Shown: positions 27,422-36,232, numbered from the stretch's first letter. The stretch is DNA of 64,000 bases from Planctomycetota bacterium (GCA_019456225.1 VRUI01000010.1:1-64000), one strand, 5' to 3'. Translations and numbers: made by a program. Notes: generated by a model not told the origin, from the letters alone.

Positions 27422-27580
27422 ATGCAAAAGTACAGATGTTTGGCTTGTGGTTATATTTATGATCCTGAGGTTGGCGATGCCGATGGCGGTATTGCTGCGG
27501 GGACGTCTTTTGAGGATCTTCCGGACGATTGGGTTTGTCCTGAATGCGGTGTTGGTAAGGATGAATTCGAGCCTGAATAA
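27422..27580 (+). CDS. rub: Rubredoxin
   Basis: This is a one-iron electron carrier of 52 residues, too short for many gene finders but unmistakable. It has [15 protein letters not shown] at the start, the second knuckle [13 protein letters not shown], and iron ligands C6, C9, C39 and C42. The ATG follows GGAGAG. Rubredoxin normally donates electrons to flavodiiron protein, rubrerythrin and superoxide reductase, all encoded within the preceding 4 kb. The first NQR-like gene starts only 54 bp after its stop on the same strand, which suggests co-transcription and possibly electron exchange with that complex. Confidence 0.97.
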   Translation: MQKYRCLACGYIYDPEVGDADGGIAAGTSFEDLPDDWVCPECGVGKDEFEPE

Positions 27581-27634
27581 AAAAGGCAGAGAGACAAAAA
27601 CTTAACTCAACAACACTCTGGGGGTATTTGATTT

Positions 27635-28612
27635 ATGGCCCATGAGAAGGCTATCGGTGAGGTATTACGCAAGCAGGCGCCTATGCGGCGTGTGCTTTTG
27701 GCGACATTGCCTTGTATCTGCGGCGGCGTTTATTTCTTCGGCTGGCGGATGCTTGCTTCTGTGATTATATGCTCACTTGCCGGATTTGTTACGGAATACA
27801 TTTTTTGCAGACAGCGTCGAGAGGCGGTTACTGAGGCGGTTTTCGTTACGGCGGTTTTGTTTGCCTTGATATTGCCGCCTGGTGTGGGATGGCATGTTCA
27901 GGTCGTCGGGGTTGTTTTTGCAGTGATGTTTTCCAAGGAGGTTTTCGGCGGCTTTGGGAGAAATCCGTTCAACCCGGCGATGGCAGGGCGGTGTTTCGTC
28001 TATGTTTGTTTTCCGGTAGCCATGACCGGCAGATGGCCTGTGTCTGCGCCGCTTGATTTTCCCGGGGCTCTGGGTGTATGGAGCACTTCGTCTTTGACCG
28101 ACGCTATTACTTCGGCGACTCCTATGGCGGTTATGAAAGCCGATGGGGTCGTACCTGCCTTTGGTGAGCTTTTCTTTGGCGGGATCAGCGGGACGGCGGG
28201 GGTTACCAGTGCGATGCTGATACTTATCGGAGGGATTTATCTGTTCTGGACGAAGACGGCTAGCAGGACGATAATTCTTTCGACTATTATTTCTTATGCG
28301 GTTATCAATCAGTCTTTGACATGGCTTGGAGTCGAGCAGTTTCAAGGTGCGTTGCCGGTTGTCCTTGGCGGCGGTTTTTTGTTCGGTGCGTTTTTTATGG
28401 CGACCGACCCTGTCAGCGGGCCCAAGACTAAACAGGGCAAGTTGATCTACGGGATCATGATCGCAGTGTTTACTACTGTTATTCGCAACTATTCGATCTT
28501 TAACGGCGGGTTGATGTTTTCGATCCTTCTGGCGAATATGTTTGCCCCGATCATCGATTATGCGATCAAGAGTTATCTGGAAATGCGTAAGATTAAAGGG
28601 GTGCGATCATGA
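27635..28612 (+). CDS. nqrB: NqrB/RnfD-like membrane subunit
   Basis: This is an integral membrane subunit of an ion-translocating NADH dehydrogenase of the NQR/Rnf superfamily. The 325-residue protein has about nine hydrophobic segments and the family core EVFGGFGRNPFNPAMAGR. The covalent FMN motif DAITSATP has Thr162 as the predicted attachment residue. It is shorter than NqrB of Vibrio-type enzymes (about 410) and close to RnfD in length; the long cytosolic N-terminal part of NqrB is missing. It overlaps nqrC by 4 bp (ATGA). The upstream neighbour is rubredoxin, not nqrA. The symbol follows the operon order B-C-D-E-F. Confidence 0.88.
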   Translation: MAHEKAIGEVLRKQAPMRRVLLATLPCICGGVYFFGWRMLASVIICSLAGFVTEYIFCRQRREAVTEAVFVTAVLFALILPPGVGWHVQVVGVVFAVMFSKEVFGGFGRNPFNPAMAGRCFVYVCFPVAMTGRWPVSAPLDFPGALGVWSTSSLTDAITSATPMAVMKADGVVPAFGELFFGGISGTAGVTSAMLILIGGIYLFWTKTASRTIILSTIISYAVINQSLTWLGVEQFQGALPVVLGGGFLFGAFFMATDPVSGPKTKQGKLIYGIMIAVFTTVIRNYSIFNGGLMFSILLANMFAPIIDYAIKSYLEMRKIKGVRS

Positions 28613-29223
28613 GAGATAAGCCCTGGTATGCGGTTGTTTATATGTTCGTTGTGACGGCATTTTTCAGTTCGATAGTTATCGGTTTTGCCGAGTTTACAAA
28701 GGGGCGTGTTGAGAGCAATAAACGGATCGCTTTTGAACGCAGCGTCCTTGAAGTGTTCGGTTTGTCGGCGGGGGTGCCTGCCGGGCGGATACATGAGGTG
28801 TTTGTTGAAAGTATACGCGAGCCTGACGACGATAGCGGCGGGGCTTATGTTTATGTTAAGGATGATGATGTTAAAGGCTATGCTGTTGAGATCGCGGGTA
28901 AGGGTTTCTGGGCTCCTATTAAGGGGATATTAGGTTTAAAGGCAGATAAGGAAACAGTTACGGGTATTTCGTTTTATGAGCAGAATGAAACTCCCGGTCT
29001 CGGAGCACAGATCGAAAGCGACGCGTTCAGGGAGCAGTTTGACGGTAAGCGGATATCTCTTAGCGGTGATCCTTTGATTATTAAACCTGTTGGCGCTGAG
29101 CTTGGCGATAATGAGGTGCATGCTATCAGCGGGGCGACACAGACCTGCAGGCGGCTTGGTGTGTTTATAAATGAAGATGTTTCAAAGTGGCTTGGTGAGA
29201 TGGCTGGAAAGGCGGATGATTAA
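28609..29223 (+). CDS. nqrC: NqrC/RnfG-like FMN-binding subunit
   Basis: This is a 204-residue subunit with one N-terminal membrane helix (VVYMFVVTAFFSSIVIGF) and a periplasmic FMN-binding domain. The covalent FMN threonine is Thr177 in HAISGATQT, the SGAT motif shared by NqrC and RnfG. GLGAQIE upstream of it matches the conserved GLG region. The length is nearer RnfG (about 200) than NqrC (about 260). Its start codon overlaps the end of nqrB, and its stop overlaps the nqrD start by one base (TAATG), indicating translational coupling and fixed stoichiometry. Confidence 0.88.
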   Translation: MRDKPWYAVVYMFVVTAFFSSIVIGFAEFTKGRVESNKRIAFERSVLEVFGLSAGVPAGRIHEVFVESIREPDDDSGGAYVYVKDDDVKGYAVEIAGKGFWAPIKGILGLKADKETVTGISFYEQNETPGLGAQIESDAFREQFDGKRISLSGDPLIIKPVGAELGDNEVHAISGATQTCRRLGVFINEDVSKWLGEMAGKADD

Positions 29224-29846
29224 TGAGTCCTAACGGCCGGACAATTGCAGGTAGAGATATAATCCGTGACGGGCTTTGGGGTAATAACCCGGTCTTTAGG
29301 CAAGTACTGGGTATCTGCAGTACTTTAGCGGTTACGAATGTTGTGCTCAATACCCTGGTGATGTGTGTTTCGCTGACATGTGTAATGTCGCTTAGCTGTC
29401 TGACTGTTTCGCTGCTTAGGAACTGGACTCCGCGGAATATTCGTATGATGGTGCAGGTGCTTATAATCGCATTTTATGTGATCATCGTCGATCTGATCCT
29501 GAAAGCTTATTGGCCGGACATGAGCAGTAATCTGGGTCCTTATGTCGGACTTATCATTACGAACTGTATTATCATGGGGCGATGTGAGGCGTTTGCCGGT
29601 TTGAATAAGCCTGTTGCTTCTCTGATTGACGGATTTTTTAACGGGCTGGGTTATTCGTTTTTGCTTTTGACGATATCTGTGTTCAGGGAGCTTATGGGCA
29701 TGGGGACGATTCTTGGCATCGAGATGCCATATTTTTCCGGGATTTGGGATAAGTGGATCATTATGGTTATGCCGCCGGGGGCATTTTTTGCTCTTGCATG
29801 TTTGATCTGGGTCTGCAGGTCTTTTAAAGCCAAGGAGGGAGCTTAG
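29223..29846 (+). CDS. nqrD: NqrD/RnfE-like membrane subunit
   Basis: This is a membrane subunit of 207 residues with six predicted helices. Sequence features lean to NqrD: NNPVFRQVLGICSTLAVTN, VDLILKAYWP, VGLIITNCIIMGRCEAFA and DGFFNGLGY match the family pattern closely. NqrD and NqrE form the inverted-topology pair that holds an Fe-S centre through conserved cysteines in the membrane; the GICS and TNC cysteines are present. It begins at the last base of the nqrC stop and ends 2 bp before nqrE. Confidence 0.9.
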   Translation: MSPNGRTIAGRDIIRDGLWGNNPVFRQVLGICSTLAVTNVVLNTLVMCVSLTCVMSLSCLTVSLLRNWTPRNIRMMVQVLIIAFYVIIVDLILKAYWPDMSSNLGPYVGLIITNCIIMGRCEAFAGLNKPVASLIDGFFNGLGYSFLLLTISVFRELMGMGTILGIEMPYFSGIWDKWIIMVMPPGAFFALACLIWVCRSFKAKEGA

Positions 29847-29848
29847 TT

Positions 29849-30442
29849 ATGCCTATTTCCGAACAAATGTGGCTGATGCTGGTTACGTGTTTTTCGGCGG
29901 TTTTTACGAGCAATATTCTGCTGACTTATTTCCTGGGCATGTGTCCGTTTACTTCTGTTTCGCGAGAGGTCAAGACTTCGGTCGGTCTGGGACTGGCAGT
30001 GATCTTTGTTATGACGGCTACGACGATGATCAACTGGGTTGCGTATCATTATGTGCTTGAATATTTTGGTCTGGAGTATTTTCGGTTCATACTTTTCATC
30101 ATTATAATCGCCGCATTCGTACAGTTTGTCGAGATGGTGATCGACCGGTATTCGCCGAGACTTTATCAGGGTCTTGGGATATTTCTGCCGCTTATTACGG
30201 TTAACTGCGCGATACTTGGGGCGTCGTTGTTTATGGTTATCAGGGATTATTCGTTTATCGTAACTGTCGGGTACGGGTTTGGCAGTTCTGTCGGCTGGAC
30301 GCTGGCAATACTTGCTATGGCCGGGATCAGGCAGAGACTTACGGAGTCAAGGATACCGGCAGGGTTGCAGGGGCCGGGGATTACGCTTATTATCGCAGGG
30401 CTTATGGCACTGGCGTTTATCGGGTTTACGGGAGTACTTTAG
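29849..30442 (+). CDS. nqrE: NqrE/RnfA-like membrane subunit
   Basis: This is a six-helix membrane subunit of 197 residues, the partner of NqrD. LGMCPFTSVSREVKTSVGLGLAV-type text, LPLITVNCAILGAS and SVGWTLAILAMAGIR are shared with NqrE. The GMCPF form is shared with RnfA, so the protein looks intermediate. Cysteines in GMC and VNC are those expected to bind the intramembrane Fe-S centre. A 7-bp array and a terminator-like hairpin separate it from nqrF. Confidence 0.9.
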   Translation: MPISEQMWLMLVTCFSAVFTSNILLTYFLGMCPFTSVSREVKTSVGLGLAVIFVMTATTMINWVAYHYVLEYFGLEYFRFILFIIIIAAFVQFVEMVIDRYSPRLYQGLGIFLPLITVNCAILGASLFMVIRDYSFIVTVGYGFGSSVGWTLAILAMAGIRQRLTESRIPAGLQGPGITLIIAGLMALAFIGFTGVL

Positions 30443-30447
30443 AGCAA

Positions 30448-30475
30448 TTACTAATTACTAATTACTAATTACTAA
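30448..30475. repeat. 7-bp periodic array (4 perfect units)
   Basis: Four perfect copies of TTACTAA begin 5 bp after the nqrE stop and run into the hairpin before nqrF. Confidence 0.8.
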
Positions 30476-30483
30476 TTTTGGAT

Positions 30484-30508
30484 TCGGCCTTATGGCCGAG
30501 GCTTTTTT
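30484..30508 (+). terminator. Terminator-like hairpin abutting the nqrF start codon
   Basis: TCGGCC (30484-30489) and GGCCGA (30494-30499) pair over a TTAT loop, followed by GGC and six T. The T-run ends at the A of the nqrF ATG. The only ribosome-binding site, GAGG (30498-30501), overlaps the stem by two bases at an ideal 7-nt spacing. The element could terminate or attenuate transcription and mask translation of nqrF. Confidence 0.6.
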
Positions 30509-31609
30509 ATGGTTACTGTTTTTATATCGGTTTTGGTTATTAGTTCTATTGGCGGGGTTCTTGCGCTTTTGCTTGTTTTGTCGGAGAAGTTTATTGCCAA
30601 TTATGGTATTTGCACAGTCGATATTAACGCTGAAAAGCAGATCGAGGTGCAGGGCGGGCAGTCGCTTTTGAGTTGCCTTGTCGAAGAAGATATTTTTATT
30701 CCAAGTGCCTGCGGCGGGCGTGGGACATGCGGGTATTGCAAATTAAAAGTCATTGAAGGGGGCGGTTTGCTTTTGCCCACTGAGACACCTTTTCTAAGCG
30801 ATCAAGAGCAAAAGGATGATATTCGTCTATCCTGCCAGGTTAAGGTTCGCAACGATATTTTTATAGAGATCGAAAAAGAACTTTTGTCGGTGCGTCAGTA
30901 TGAATGCATCTGCAGCGGCATTGAAGATCTTACGCACGATATCAAGCTCTTCAAGTTCGGTCTTGCCGGCTCTGAAGAGATTGATTTTATTGCGGGGCAG
31001 TATGTTCAACTCCTTACTCCCGTTTATTTTAAAGGCGGCGAGGAGGTTTATAGAGCGTATTCGGTTGCAAGCGATCCGCTTAATAAAGGTGCGATCGAGT
31101 TGATTATTCGGCTTGTGCCAAACGGGATATGTACAACTTATTGTTTTGAGCATCTTAGTATTGGAGATACGATATTGATGAATGGGCCTTACGGTGAGTT
31201 TCATCTGTCCGATACCGAATCGCCGATGGTTTTTATTGCGGGCGGTTCCGGGATGGCACCTATTCGGTGCATTCTTAGCCACATGCTCAACACCGGTAGT
31301 AAACGCAAAGCGGTGTATTATTTCGGTGCTAATAAGGTTAGCGAGCTTTTTATGATCGACGAAATAAAGCAGTTTGAAAATGATCTTGACGATTTTCGTT
31401 TTGTCCCGGTTGTCGCTTTGCCCGATCCCGCAGAGCACTGGACCGGGCTTACAGGGCTTGTCACAGAGGCAGTTGAAAGCGATCTGGAAAATGCCGCTGA
31501 TTATGAAGCGTATCTTTGCGGAAGCCCGGGTATGATAGAGGCGTCCGGTAAGGTGCTTGCAAAGTTGGGTGTGCCGGAAGGTAAGATATATTTTGATAGT
31601 TTTGCGTGA
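30509..31609 (+). CDS. nqrF: NqrF-like NADH-oxidising subunit (2Fe-2S, FAD)
   Basis: This is the NADH entry subunit of a Na+-NQR-type enzyme. Of 366 residues, 1-28 form a membrane anchor. A plant-type 2Fe-2S domain has ligands C68, C74, C77 and C109 (ACGGRGTCGYC and LSCQV). A ferredoxin-reductase module follows with the FAD motif RAYS at 182-185, the NAD motif GGSGMAPI near 244, and the terminal FDSF aromatic region. This subunit is unique to NQR; Rnf uses RnfB and RnfC instead. Its presence with B, C, D and E but without nqrA is the unusual feature of the locus. The start codon abuts a terminator-like hairpin. Confidence 0.92.
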   Translation: MVTVFISVLVISSIGGVLALLLVLSEKFIANYGICTVDINAEKQIEVQGGQSLLSCLVEEDIFIPSACGGRGTCGYCKLKVIEGGGLLLPTETPFLSDQEQKDDIRLSCQVKVRNDIFIEIEKELLSVRQYECICSGIEDLTHDIKLFKFGLAGSEEIDFIAGQYVQLLTPVYFKGGEEVYRAYSVASDPLNKGAIELIIRLVPNGICTTYCFEHLSIGDTILMNGPYGEFHLSDTESPMVFIAGGSGMAPIRCILSHMLNTGSKRKAVYYFGANKVSELFMIDEIKQFENDLDDFRFVPVVALPDPAEHWTGLTGLVTEAVESDLENAADYEAYLCGSPGMIEASGKVLAKLGVPEGKIYFDSFA

Positions 31610-31624
31610 AGAAACGAGGTTCGT

Positions 31625-32077
31625 ATGAAAAAGACGCCTGAAATGGAAAAGCTTGATAATTTTTTGCGGTCATCGCGGATCGTTGCCGGCGGGTTTATGG
31701 GTGAAGACATCCGTGATGTTGACGAGGTTATTGTCGCAGATACCCGGTCGGTTGAGCGGCTGGGGTATTCACTTGAGCAAGTTGCCGCCAGGATGCATGA
31801 GATTACGCATATAGCAAAGGAGGGCCTTGGTGTTTGCGTAGATGTGGGCGCCGGGCTTAAGGGGTGTGTTGATGAGGCTAAGGGGAGGATCGTTTGTCCC
31901 TGGCCGCACCCGGCGAGTTTTGATAAGAGGCTTACAACCGTCACAGATGTCGAATCGGGCAAGGAAATTACATGGTCGGATCTTCATATTCATCTGATCG
32001 AAGAACATGGTTTTTTTGAAGGGATTGGTTCGGCGATGCGGATCGAACCGGTAAAGTTAATCACAATTATTTTTTGA
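31625..32077 (+). CDS. Uncharacterised conserved-looking protein downstream of nqrF
   Basis: I do not recognise this 150-residue cytosolic protein. It has no signal peptide or membrane segment. Notable is a cluster rich in possible metal or catalytic residues in the second half: VCVDVG, KGCVDEAKG, VCPWPHPASFDKR, SDLHIHLIEEHGFFEG. The Cys-Trp-Pro-His-Pro and LHIHLIEEHGFFEG stretches look like conserved functional motifs. It starts 15 bp after nqrF with AACGAGG upstream, so it is almost certainly co-transcribed with the NQR-like genes, and may be an assembly or accessory factor. That function is inference from position only. Confidence 0.75.
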   Translation: MKKTPEMEKLDNFLRSSRIVAGGFMGEDIRDVDEVIVADTRSVERLGYSLEQVAARMHEITHIAKEGLGVCVDVGAGLKGCVDEAKGRIVCPWPHPASFDKRLTTVTDVESGKEITWSDLHIHLIEEHGFFEGIGSAMRIEPVKLITIIF

Positions 32078-32110
32078 GTTATTATGTGCTTAAAAGTTCA
32101 GGGGACAGAT

Positions 32111-34312
32111 ATGCGACGTTATTTTTTGAGAATATGTTTGGTTTTGTGGATGATAAATTTGGGGGCTCTTGCTATGAGTTTTGGTGCAGATAAGAAAGAT
32201 GCAACTGGCGGCGGTGATGGACATGGCGGCAGTGGAAAGTCTAACCGGCTTATTGATGAGGCGAGTCCTTATCTGCTGCAGCATGCTTATAATCCCGTGG
32301 ATTGGTATCCGTGGGGCGATGAGGCCCTTGAAAAAGCCCGCAAGGAAGACAAACCGATCTTTCTTTCTATCGGCTATTCGACGTGTCACTGGTGTCATGT
32401 TATGGCGAAGGAGAGTTTTTCCGATAAGAAGATCGCCGCGATAATGAACAAGCATTTTGTTTGCATAAAAGTAGATCGCGAGGAGCGGCCCGATGTTGAT
32501 TCGGTTTATATGAAGGCAGTGCAGGCGATGACGGGCAGCGGCGGTTGGCCCTTGTCGGTGTTTCTTACGCCGGATGGTAAGCCGTTTTACGGCGGGACGT
32601 ATTTTCCGCCGGTTGCTCGCGGGGGTATGCCGGGATTTGACAAGCTGCTATTGGCTGTTGCAGATGCGTGGACGAAAAATCGCAAAGAGCTTTTGGCCTC
32701 GAGCGGCCGTATAATGGATTACCTGTCTGCCGACCAGACCGCCGGCAAGAGTAAGCTTTCGCTTTCGATGCAGGCAAACGCGGCAGAGGTACTTTCGCAG
32801 ATGTTTGACAGTCAGCTCGGCGGTTTTGGCAGGGCACCTAAGTTTCCTCAGCCGAGCTATCTTTCCATGCTGATGGGGTATCATTATCGCACCGGCGATG
32901 AATCTTCGCTGGCGATGGCCGAAAAGACGCTTGAGGCTATGGCAAAGGGCGGATTGCACGATCATCTTGGCGGCGGATTTCACAGGTATTCGACGGATCG
33001 TATGTGGCTTGTTCCGCATTTTGAGAAGATGCTCTACGATCAGGCTTTGCTTTCCAGAGCGTATGTACAGGCTTATCAGATCACCGGGAAAAAACAATAT
33101 GCCGATATCGCACGCAGGATATTTGATTATGTTCTGCGCGATCTGCGAGACGCCGGCGGCGGTTTTTTCAGCGGAGAAGACGCCGACAGCGAGGGGGTGG
33201 AAGGGACGTTTTATGTGTGGGATAAAGGTGAGATCGAAAAGATTCTCGGCAAGAAAGATGCCAGGCTTTTTAACGCTTATTACGGAGTGACGAGCAAGGG
33301 GAATTTTGACGGAAGCAATATTCTCAATATTACTCGCTCGATCGGGGAAGTTGCGCGAGAACTCAGGATCAAAGAGGCCAGTGCCAGAGAGTCTGTCGAA
33401 AGGAGTAATAAGAGGCTTTTCTACGTGAGAGCAAAAAGGGTTCGGCCCCATCGGGACGAGAAGATAATCGCCGGCTGGAACGGGCTGATGATATCTTCGC
33501 TGGCTTATGGCGGTGCGGTGCTCGGTGAGAAACGTTATGTGCGGGCCGCCGCTGAATCTGCGGAATTTGTTTTAAACAGGCTTAATACCGGCGGGCGTCT
33601 GAAACGTTACTATGGAAAGGGTAAGGGGCGCGGACTAGCCGTTCTTGACGATTACTCGTTTTTGACAATGGGGCTCATCGATCTTTACCAGGCTGATTTT
33701 GAATCGAAATGGCTTGTTGAGGCAAACGGACTGGCCGGGCGAATGGTAAGCCTTTTTGCCGATAAGGAAAAGGGCGGATTCTTTCTTACAGGCAGTGACG
33801 GCAAAAAGCTGATAACGCGTGGAAAGGACGCCTATGACGGTGCAATACCGAGCGGAAATTCTTATGTGGCGAGGGTTTTGCTGACGCTTGGACAGATCAG
33901 GATGGACCAGGGATTGATCGGAGAGGGTAAGAGGGTGCTTGAGGCGTTTTCTGGGCAGCTCAAAAGGTCGCCGATCAGTTTGTCTGAGATGGTGATCGCC
34001 GTTGACTTTTATCTGGGGCCCCGACAGGAGATCGTTATAGCCGGCAAAAAGGATTCGGCAGATACGACCGCGATGATCAGTGAGGTTCGAAGGCGTTTTT
34101 TGCCCAGGGCCGTTGTTTTGCTCCATGCGGAAGGTAAAGATGGAAAGGGTATTGAAAAGATCTCCGAGTTTGTTAAAATGCAGAAAGCTGCTGATGGTAA
34201 AGCTACGGCGTACGTTTGCGAAAATTATGTGTGCAGGCTGCCGTTGACGGATTTGCCGGAATTTGGTAAAGTGCTTGATGAAGTCTCTAAAGTTGAATCG
34301 GATAGAAAGTAA
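32111..34312 (+). CDS. YyaL/Spata20-type thioredoxin-fold protein (DUF255), exported
   Basis: This large protein of 733 residues has an N-terminal signal peptide ([20 protein letters not shown]), a thioredoxin-like DUF255 domain and a C-terminal six-hairpin (glycosidase-like) fold. The DUF255 signature is clear: [18 protein letters not shown], then STCHWCHVM with redox-type Cys92 and Cys95, and [16 protein letters not shown]. The family is widespread and its biochemical role is poorly known. A signal peptide suggests a periplasmic function here. The start at 32111 is chosen because the signal sequence begins there and AGGGGAC precedes it. It sits between the NQR-linked gene and zwf. Confidence 0.88.
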   Translation: MRRYFLRICLVLWMINLGALAMSFGADKKDATGGGDGHGGSGKSNRLIDEASPYLLQHAYNPVDWYPWGDEALEKARKEDKPIFLSIGYSTCHWCHVMAKESFSDKKIAAIMNKHFVCIKVDREERPDVDSVYMKAVQAMTGSGGWPLSVFLTPDGKPFYGGTYFPPVARGGMPGFDKLLLAVADAWTKNRKELLASSGRIMDYLSADQTAGKSKLSLSMQANAAEVLSQMFDSQLGGFGRAPKFPQPSYLSMLMGYHYRTGDESSLAMAEKTLEAMAKGGLHDHLGGGFHRYSTDRMWLVPHFEKMLYDQALLSRAYVQAYQITGKKQYADIARRIFDYVLRDLRDAGGGFFSGEDADSEGVEGTFYVWDKGEIEKILGKKDARLFNAYYGVTSKGNFDGSNILNITRSIGEVARELRIKEASARESVERSNKRLFYVRAKRVRPHRDEKIIAGWNGLMISSLAYGGAVLGEKRYVRAAAESAEFVLNRLNTGGRLKRYYGKGKGRGLAVLDDYSFLTMGLIDLYQADFESKWLVEANGLAGRMVSLFADKEKGGFFLTGSDGKKLITRGKDAYDGAIPSGNSYVARVLLTLGQIRMDQGLIGEGKRVLEAFSGQLKRSPISLSEMVIAVDFYLGPRQEIVIAGKKDSADTTAMISEVRRRFLPRAVVLLHAEGKDGKGIEKISEFVKMQKAADGKATAYVCENYVCRLPLTDLPEFGKVLDEVSKVESDRK

Positions 34313-34317
34313 TTTAA

Positions 34318-34341
34318 CAGCATGGGCATAGCCCATCCTAC
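34318..34341. repeat. Dispersed palindromic repeat, family B (copy 2)
   Basis: CAGCATGGGCATAGCCCATC plus CTAC, matching 20 of 24 bases of the copy at 23151, directly upstream of the zwf ribosome-binding site. Confidence 0.65.
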
Positions 34342-34355
34342 CGAAAGGAGTTATT

Positions 34356-35906
34356 ATGCCGGAAGTTTATCCTTCGGTTGATAAGCAGGAGATGATATGT
34401 GCCGAGGTGCCGGGTCGGCCTTGCGGTCTTGTGGTTTTCGGCGGGTCGGGTGATCTGACCCGGCGGAAAATCATTGACAGTCTTTTTCAGCTTTTTGTGC
34501 GGGGTTTGCTTTCCGATAAGTTTTATTTTCTCGGCTGTGGACGAAAAAAACTCTCCGACGCCGACTATAGAGTTATCGCCGAACGTGCGATTAACAGAGG
34601 AGACAGTTCCGAGAGCCAGGTTTGCCAATTCCTGTCGCTGTTTCATTTTATCACGGGCAGTTATGACGATCCGGAATTTTATGCTTCGATAAAGAAACGT
34701 CTTACCGAGCTTGACGAAGTTCATTCCGTTCCGGGGTGCAGGATATTTTATCTTGCTGTCCCGCCTATGCTTTATGGCGATATCGCCGCAAATCTTGGAG
34801 CCGCTTCGCTGTCGCATACGGATTCGCCTGGCTGTAAATTGCAGCCGAGGCTGGTTGTCGAAAAGCCGTTCGGGCGGGACCTGAAAAGTGCCGTAGAGCT
34901 TAATAAAAGGCTTAGGGCCCATTTTGAGGAATCTCAGATATACCGCATCGACCACTACCTCGGTAAAGAGACGGTTCAGAATATTTTGATGTTTCGGTTT
35001 GCCAATGCGATTTTCGAGCCGTTGTGGAATCGCAATTATATTGACAATGTTCAGATCACTATCGCAGAGTCTCTCGGTGTCGGCGACCGGGCCGGTTACT
35101 ACGACAAGTCCGGTGCTTTGCGTGATATGTTTCAAAATCATATGCTTGGTATGCTTTCGCTGGTTGCGATGGAGGCGCCGACTTCTTTTGACGCGGATCG
35201 TGTTCGCAGTGAAAAGGTTCGGCTGCTGCGATCTATTCGGCCAATTGAGCCGGCAGAGATCGATAAAACTATTGTGCGGGCTCAGTACGCCGCCGGTAAG
35301 TGCGGCGATGAGAAGCTGGACGGCTATTTGCAGGAAAATGGTGTTGACGGCGATTCGAAGACGGAGACTTTTGTCGCGGCGAAATTGTTCATCGATAACT
35401 GGCGGTGGAAGGATGTTCCGTTTTATTTGCGGACGGGAAAACGGCTTGCAAAGCGCGTAACTGAGATCGCGATAACATTTAAGAGTGTTCCGCATTCGAT
35501 GTTTGCGTCGGTGGGTCTCGACGAGATGCCGCCCAATGTCCTTGTTATGAAGATTCAGCCCAACGAGGGGATACGTCTGAGCTTCCAGGCGAAGCGTCCC
35601 GGTTCCAAGGCGTGTATGAGTACGCTGACGATGAACTTTAACTATAGCGAAGTTTTCCAGGCTCAGGCGCCGGAGGCTTATCAGCGGCTGCTGCTTGACT
35701 GTATGGTCGGCGATCAGACGCTTTTTACTCGGCAGGACGATGTGGAATTGTCGTGGGGGCTCTTGGAGCCTGTTCTTGACAGGTGGGGCGATGATGGTTC
35801 GGGTCTTTGCAGTTATCCGGCAGGCGAGGGCGCCGAAAGTTTTGACGCTGCCGACCAATTGCTGGCAGTTGACGGGAGGATGTGGCGAAAACTGTCGGAG
35901 ATGTAA
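34356..35906 (+). CDS. zwf: Glucose-6-phosphate 1-dehydrogenase
   Basis: This enzyme oxidises glucose 6-phosphate to 6-phosphogluconolactone and yields NADPH, the entry step of the oxidative pentose phosphate pathway. The 516-residue protein has the coenzyme-binding [10 protein letters not shown] near the N-terminus and the active-site signature [13 protein letters not shown] (residues 197-209) with its catalytic His and substrate-binding Lys. The normal C-terminal beta+alpha domain includes RTGKRL. AAAGGAG precedes the start. pgl and gnd are not adjacent. Its place at the end of the stress-defence run suggests supply of reducing power to peroxidases. The opposite strand also carries a long open frame, which I treat as a shadow. 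Confidence 0.96.
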   Translation: MPEVYPSVDKQEMICAEVPGRPCGLVVFGGSGDLTRRKIIDSLFQLFVRGLLSDKFYFLGCGRKKLSDADYRVIAERAINRGDSSESQVCQFLSLFHFITGSYDDPEFYASIKKRLTELDEVHSVPGCRIFYLAVPPMLYGDIAANLGAASLSHTDSPGCKLQPRLVVEKPFGRDLKSAVELNKRLRAHFEESQIYRIDHYLGKETVQNILMFRFANAIFEPLWNRNYIDNVQITIAESLGVGDRAGYYDKSGALRDMFQNHMLGMLSLVAMEAPTSFDADRVRSEKVRLLRSIRPIEPAEIDKTIVRAQYAAGKCGDEKLDGYLQENGVDGDSKTETFVAAKLFIDNWRWKDVPFYLRTGKRLAKRVTEIAITFKSVPHSMFASVGLDEMPPNVLVMKIQPNEGIRLSFQAKRPGSKACMSTLTMNFNYSEVFQAQAPEAYQRLLLDCMVGDQTLFTRQDDVELSWGLLEPVLDRWGDDGSGLCSYPAGEGAESFDAADQLLAVDGRMWRKLSEM

Positions 35907-36049
35907 TATTTGACCTATGGCAGAAAACGGGAAAAAGATGAAAATAAATCTTAATTATTTACTTGTATTTGGTTGCAGGCAGGTGTAAAGTGATTTAATT
36001 GTTGAATGAGGAATGTAAAATAATGTTACTTTTATTAAGGAAAAGTCAG

Positions 36050-36181
36050 ATGATCAGGAAAATTATTGCATTGTGCCTTGTATTGATGGCGGTATCGTTT
36101 GTGTTTACAGGTTGTAAGGATAAAGAGCCTGAAACGCCGGATCCCCCGCCAGTTGAAGATGTTGACCCTCCAACAGAATAA
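36050..36181 (+). CDS. Small lipoprotein, tandem copy 1 (acidic, proline-rich tail)
   Basis: This is a 43-residue predicted lipoprotein. The first 22 residues are a signal with basic start MIRK, a hydrophobic core and the lipobox FTGC, so only about 20 residues remain after processing. The tail is acidic and proline-rich (PDPPPVEDVDPPTE). The ATG follows AAGGAAAA. The gene is a near-duplicate, at leader and signal-peptide level, of the next gene at 36274. No known family is recognised. Confidence 0.7.
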   Translation: MIRKIIALCLVLMAVSFVFTGCKDKEPETPDPPPVEDVDPPTE

Positions 36182-36191
36182 GCGGTTTACG

Positions 36192-36232
36192 TGCATGCCT
36201 GCCATGCCCATACGGGTGATGGCCGGCATGCA
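36192..36232 (+). terminator. Long hairpin between the two small lipoprotein genes
   Basis: TGCATGCC (36192-36199) and GGCATGCA (36225-36232) close a stem that continues inward with GCCAT/GATGGC; it is followed by AGCCGTTTTG. It probably terminates or protects the first lipoprotein message. Confidence 0.5.

Noticed and set aside
27635-31609. Ordinary Rnf complex
   Set aside because: rnfB and rnfC are absent, NqrF is present, and subunits D and E match NQR more closely than Rnf.
33635-34336. A 233-codon minus-strand frame antisense to the DUF255 gene
   Set aside because: No family motif, no ribosome-binding site, and full overlap with a well supported gene.
34338-35858. A 506-codon open frame on the minus strand across zwf
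   Set aside because: It lies fully antisense to a strongly conserved gene, has no ribosome-binding site or family motif, and is expected from codon bias of the sense gene.
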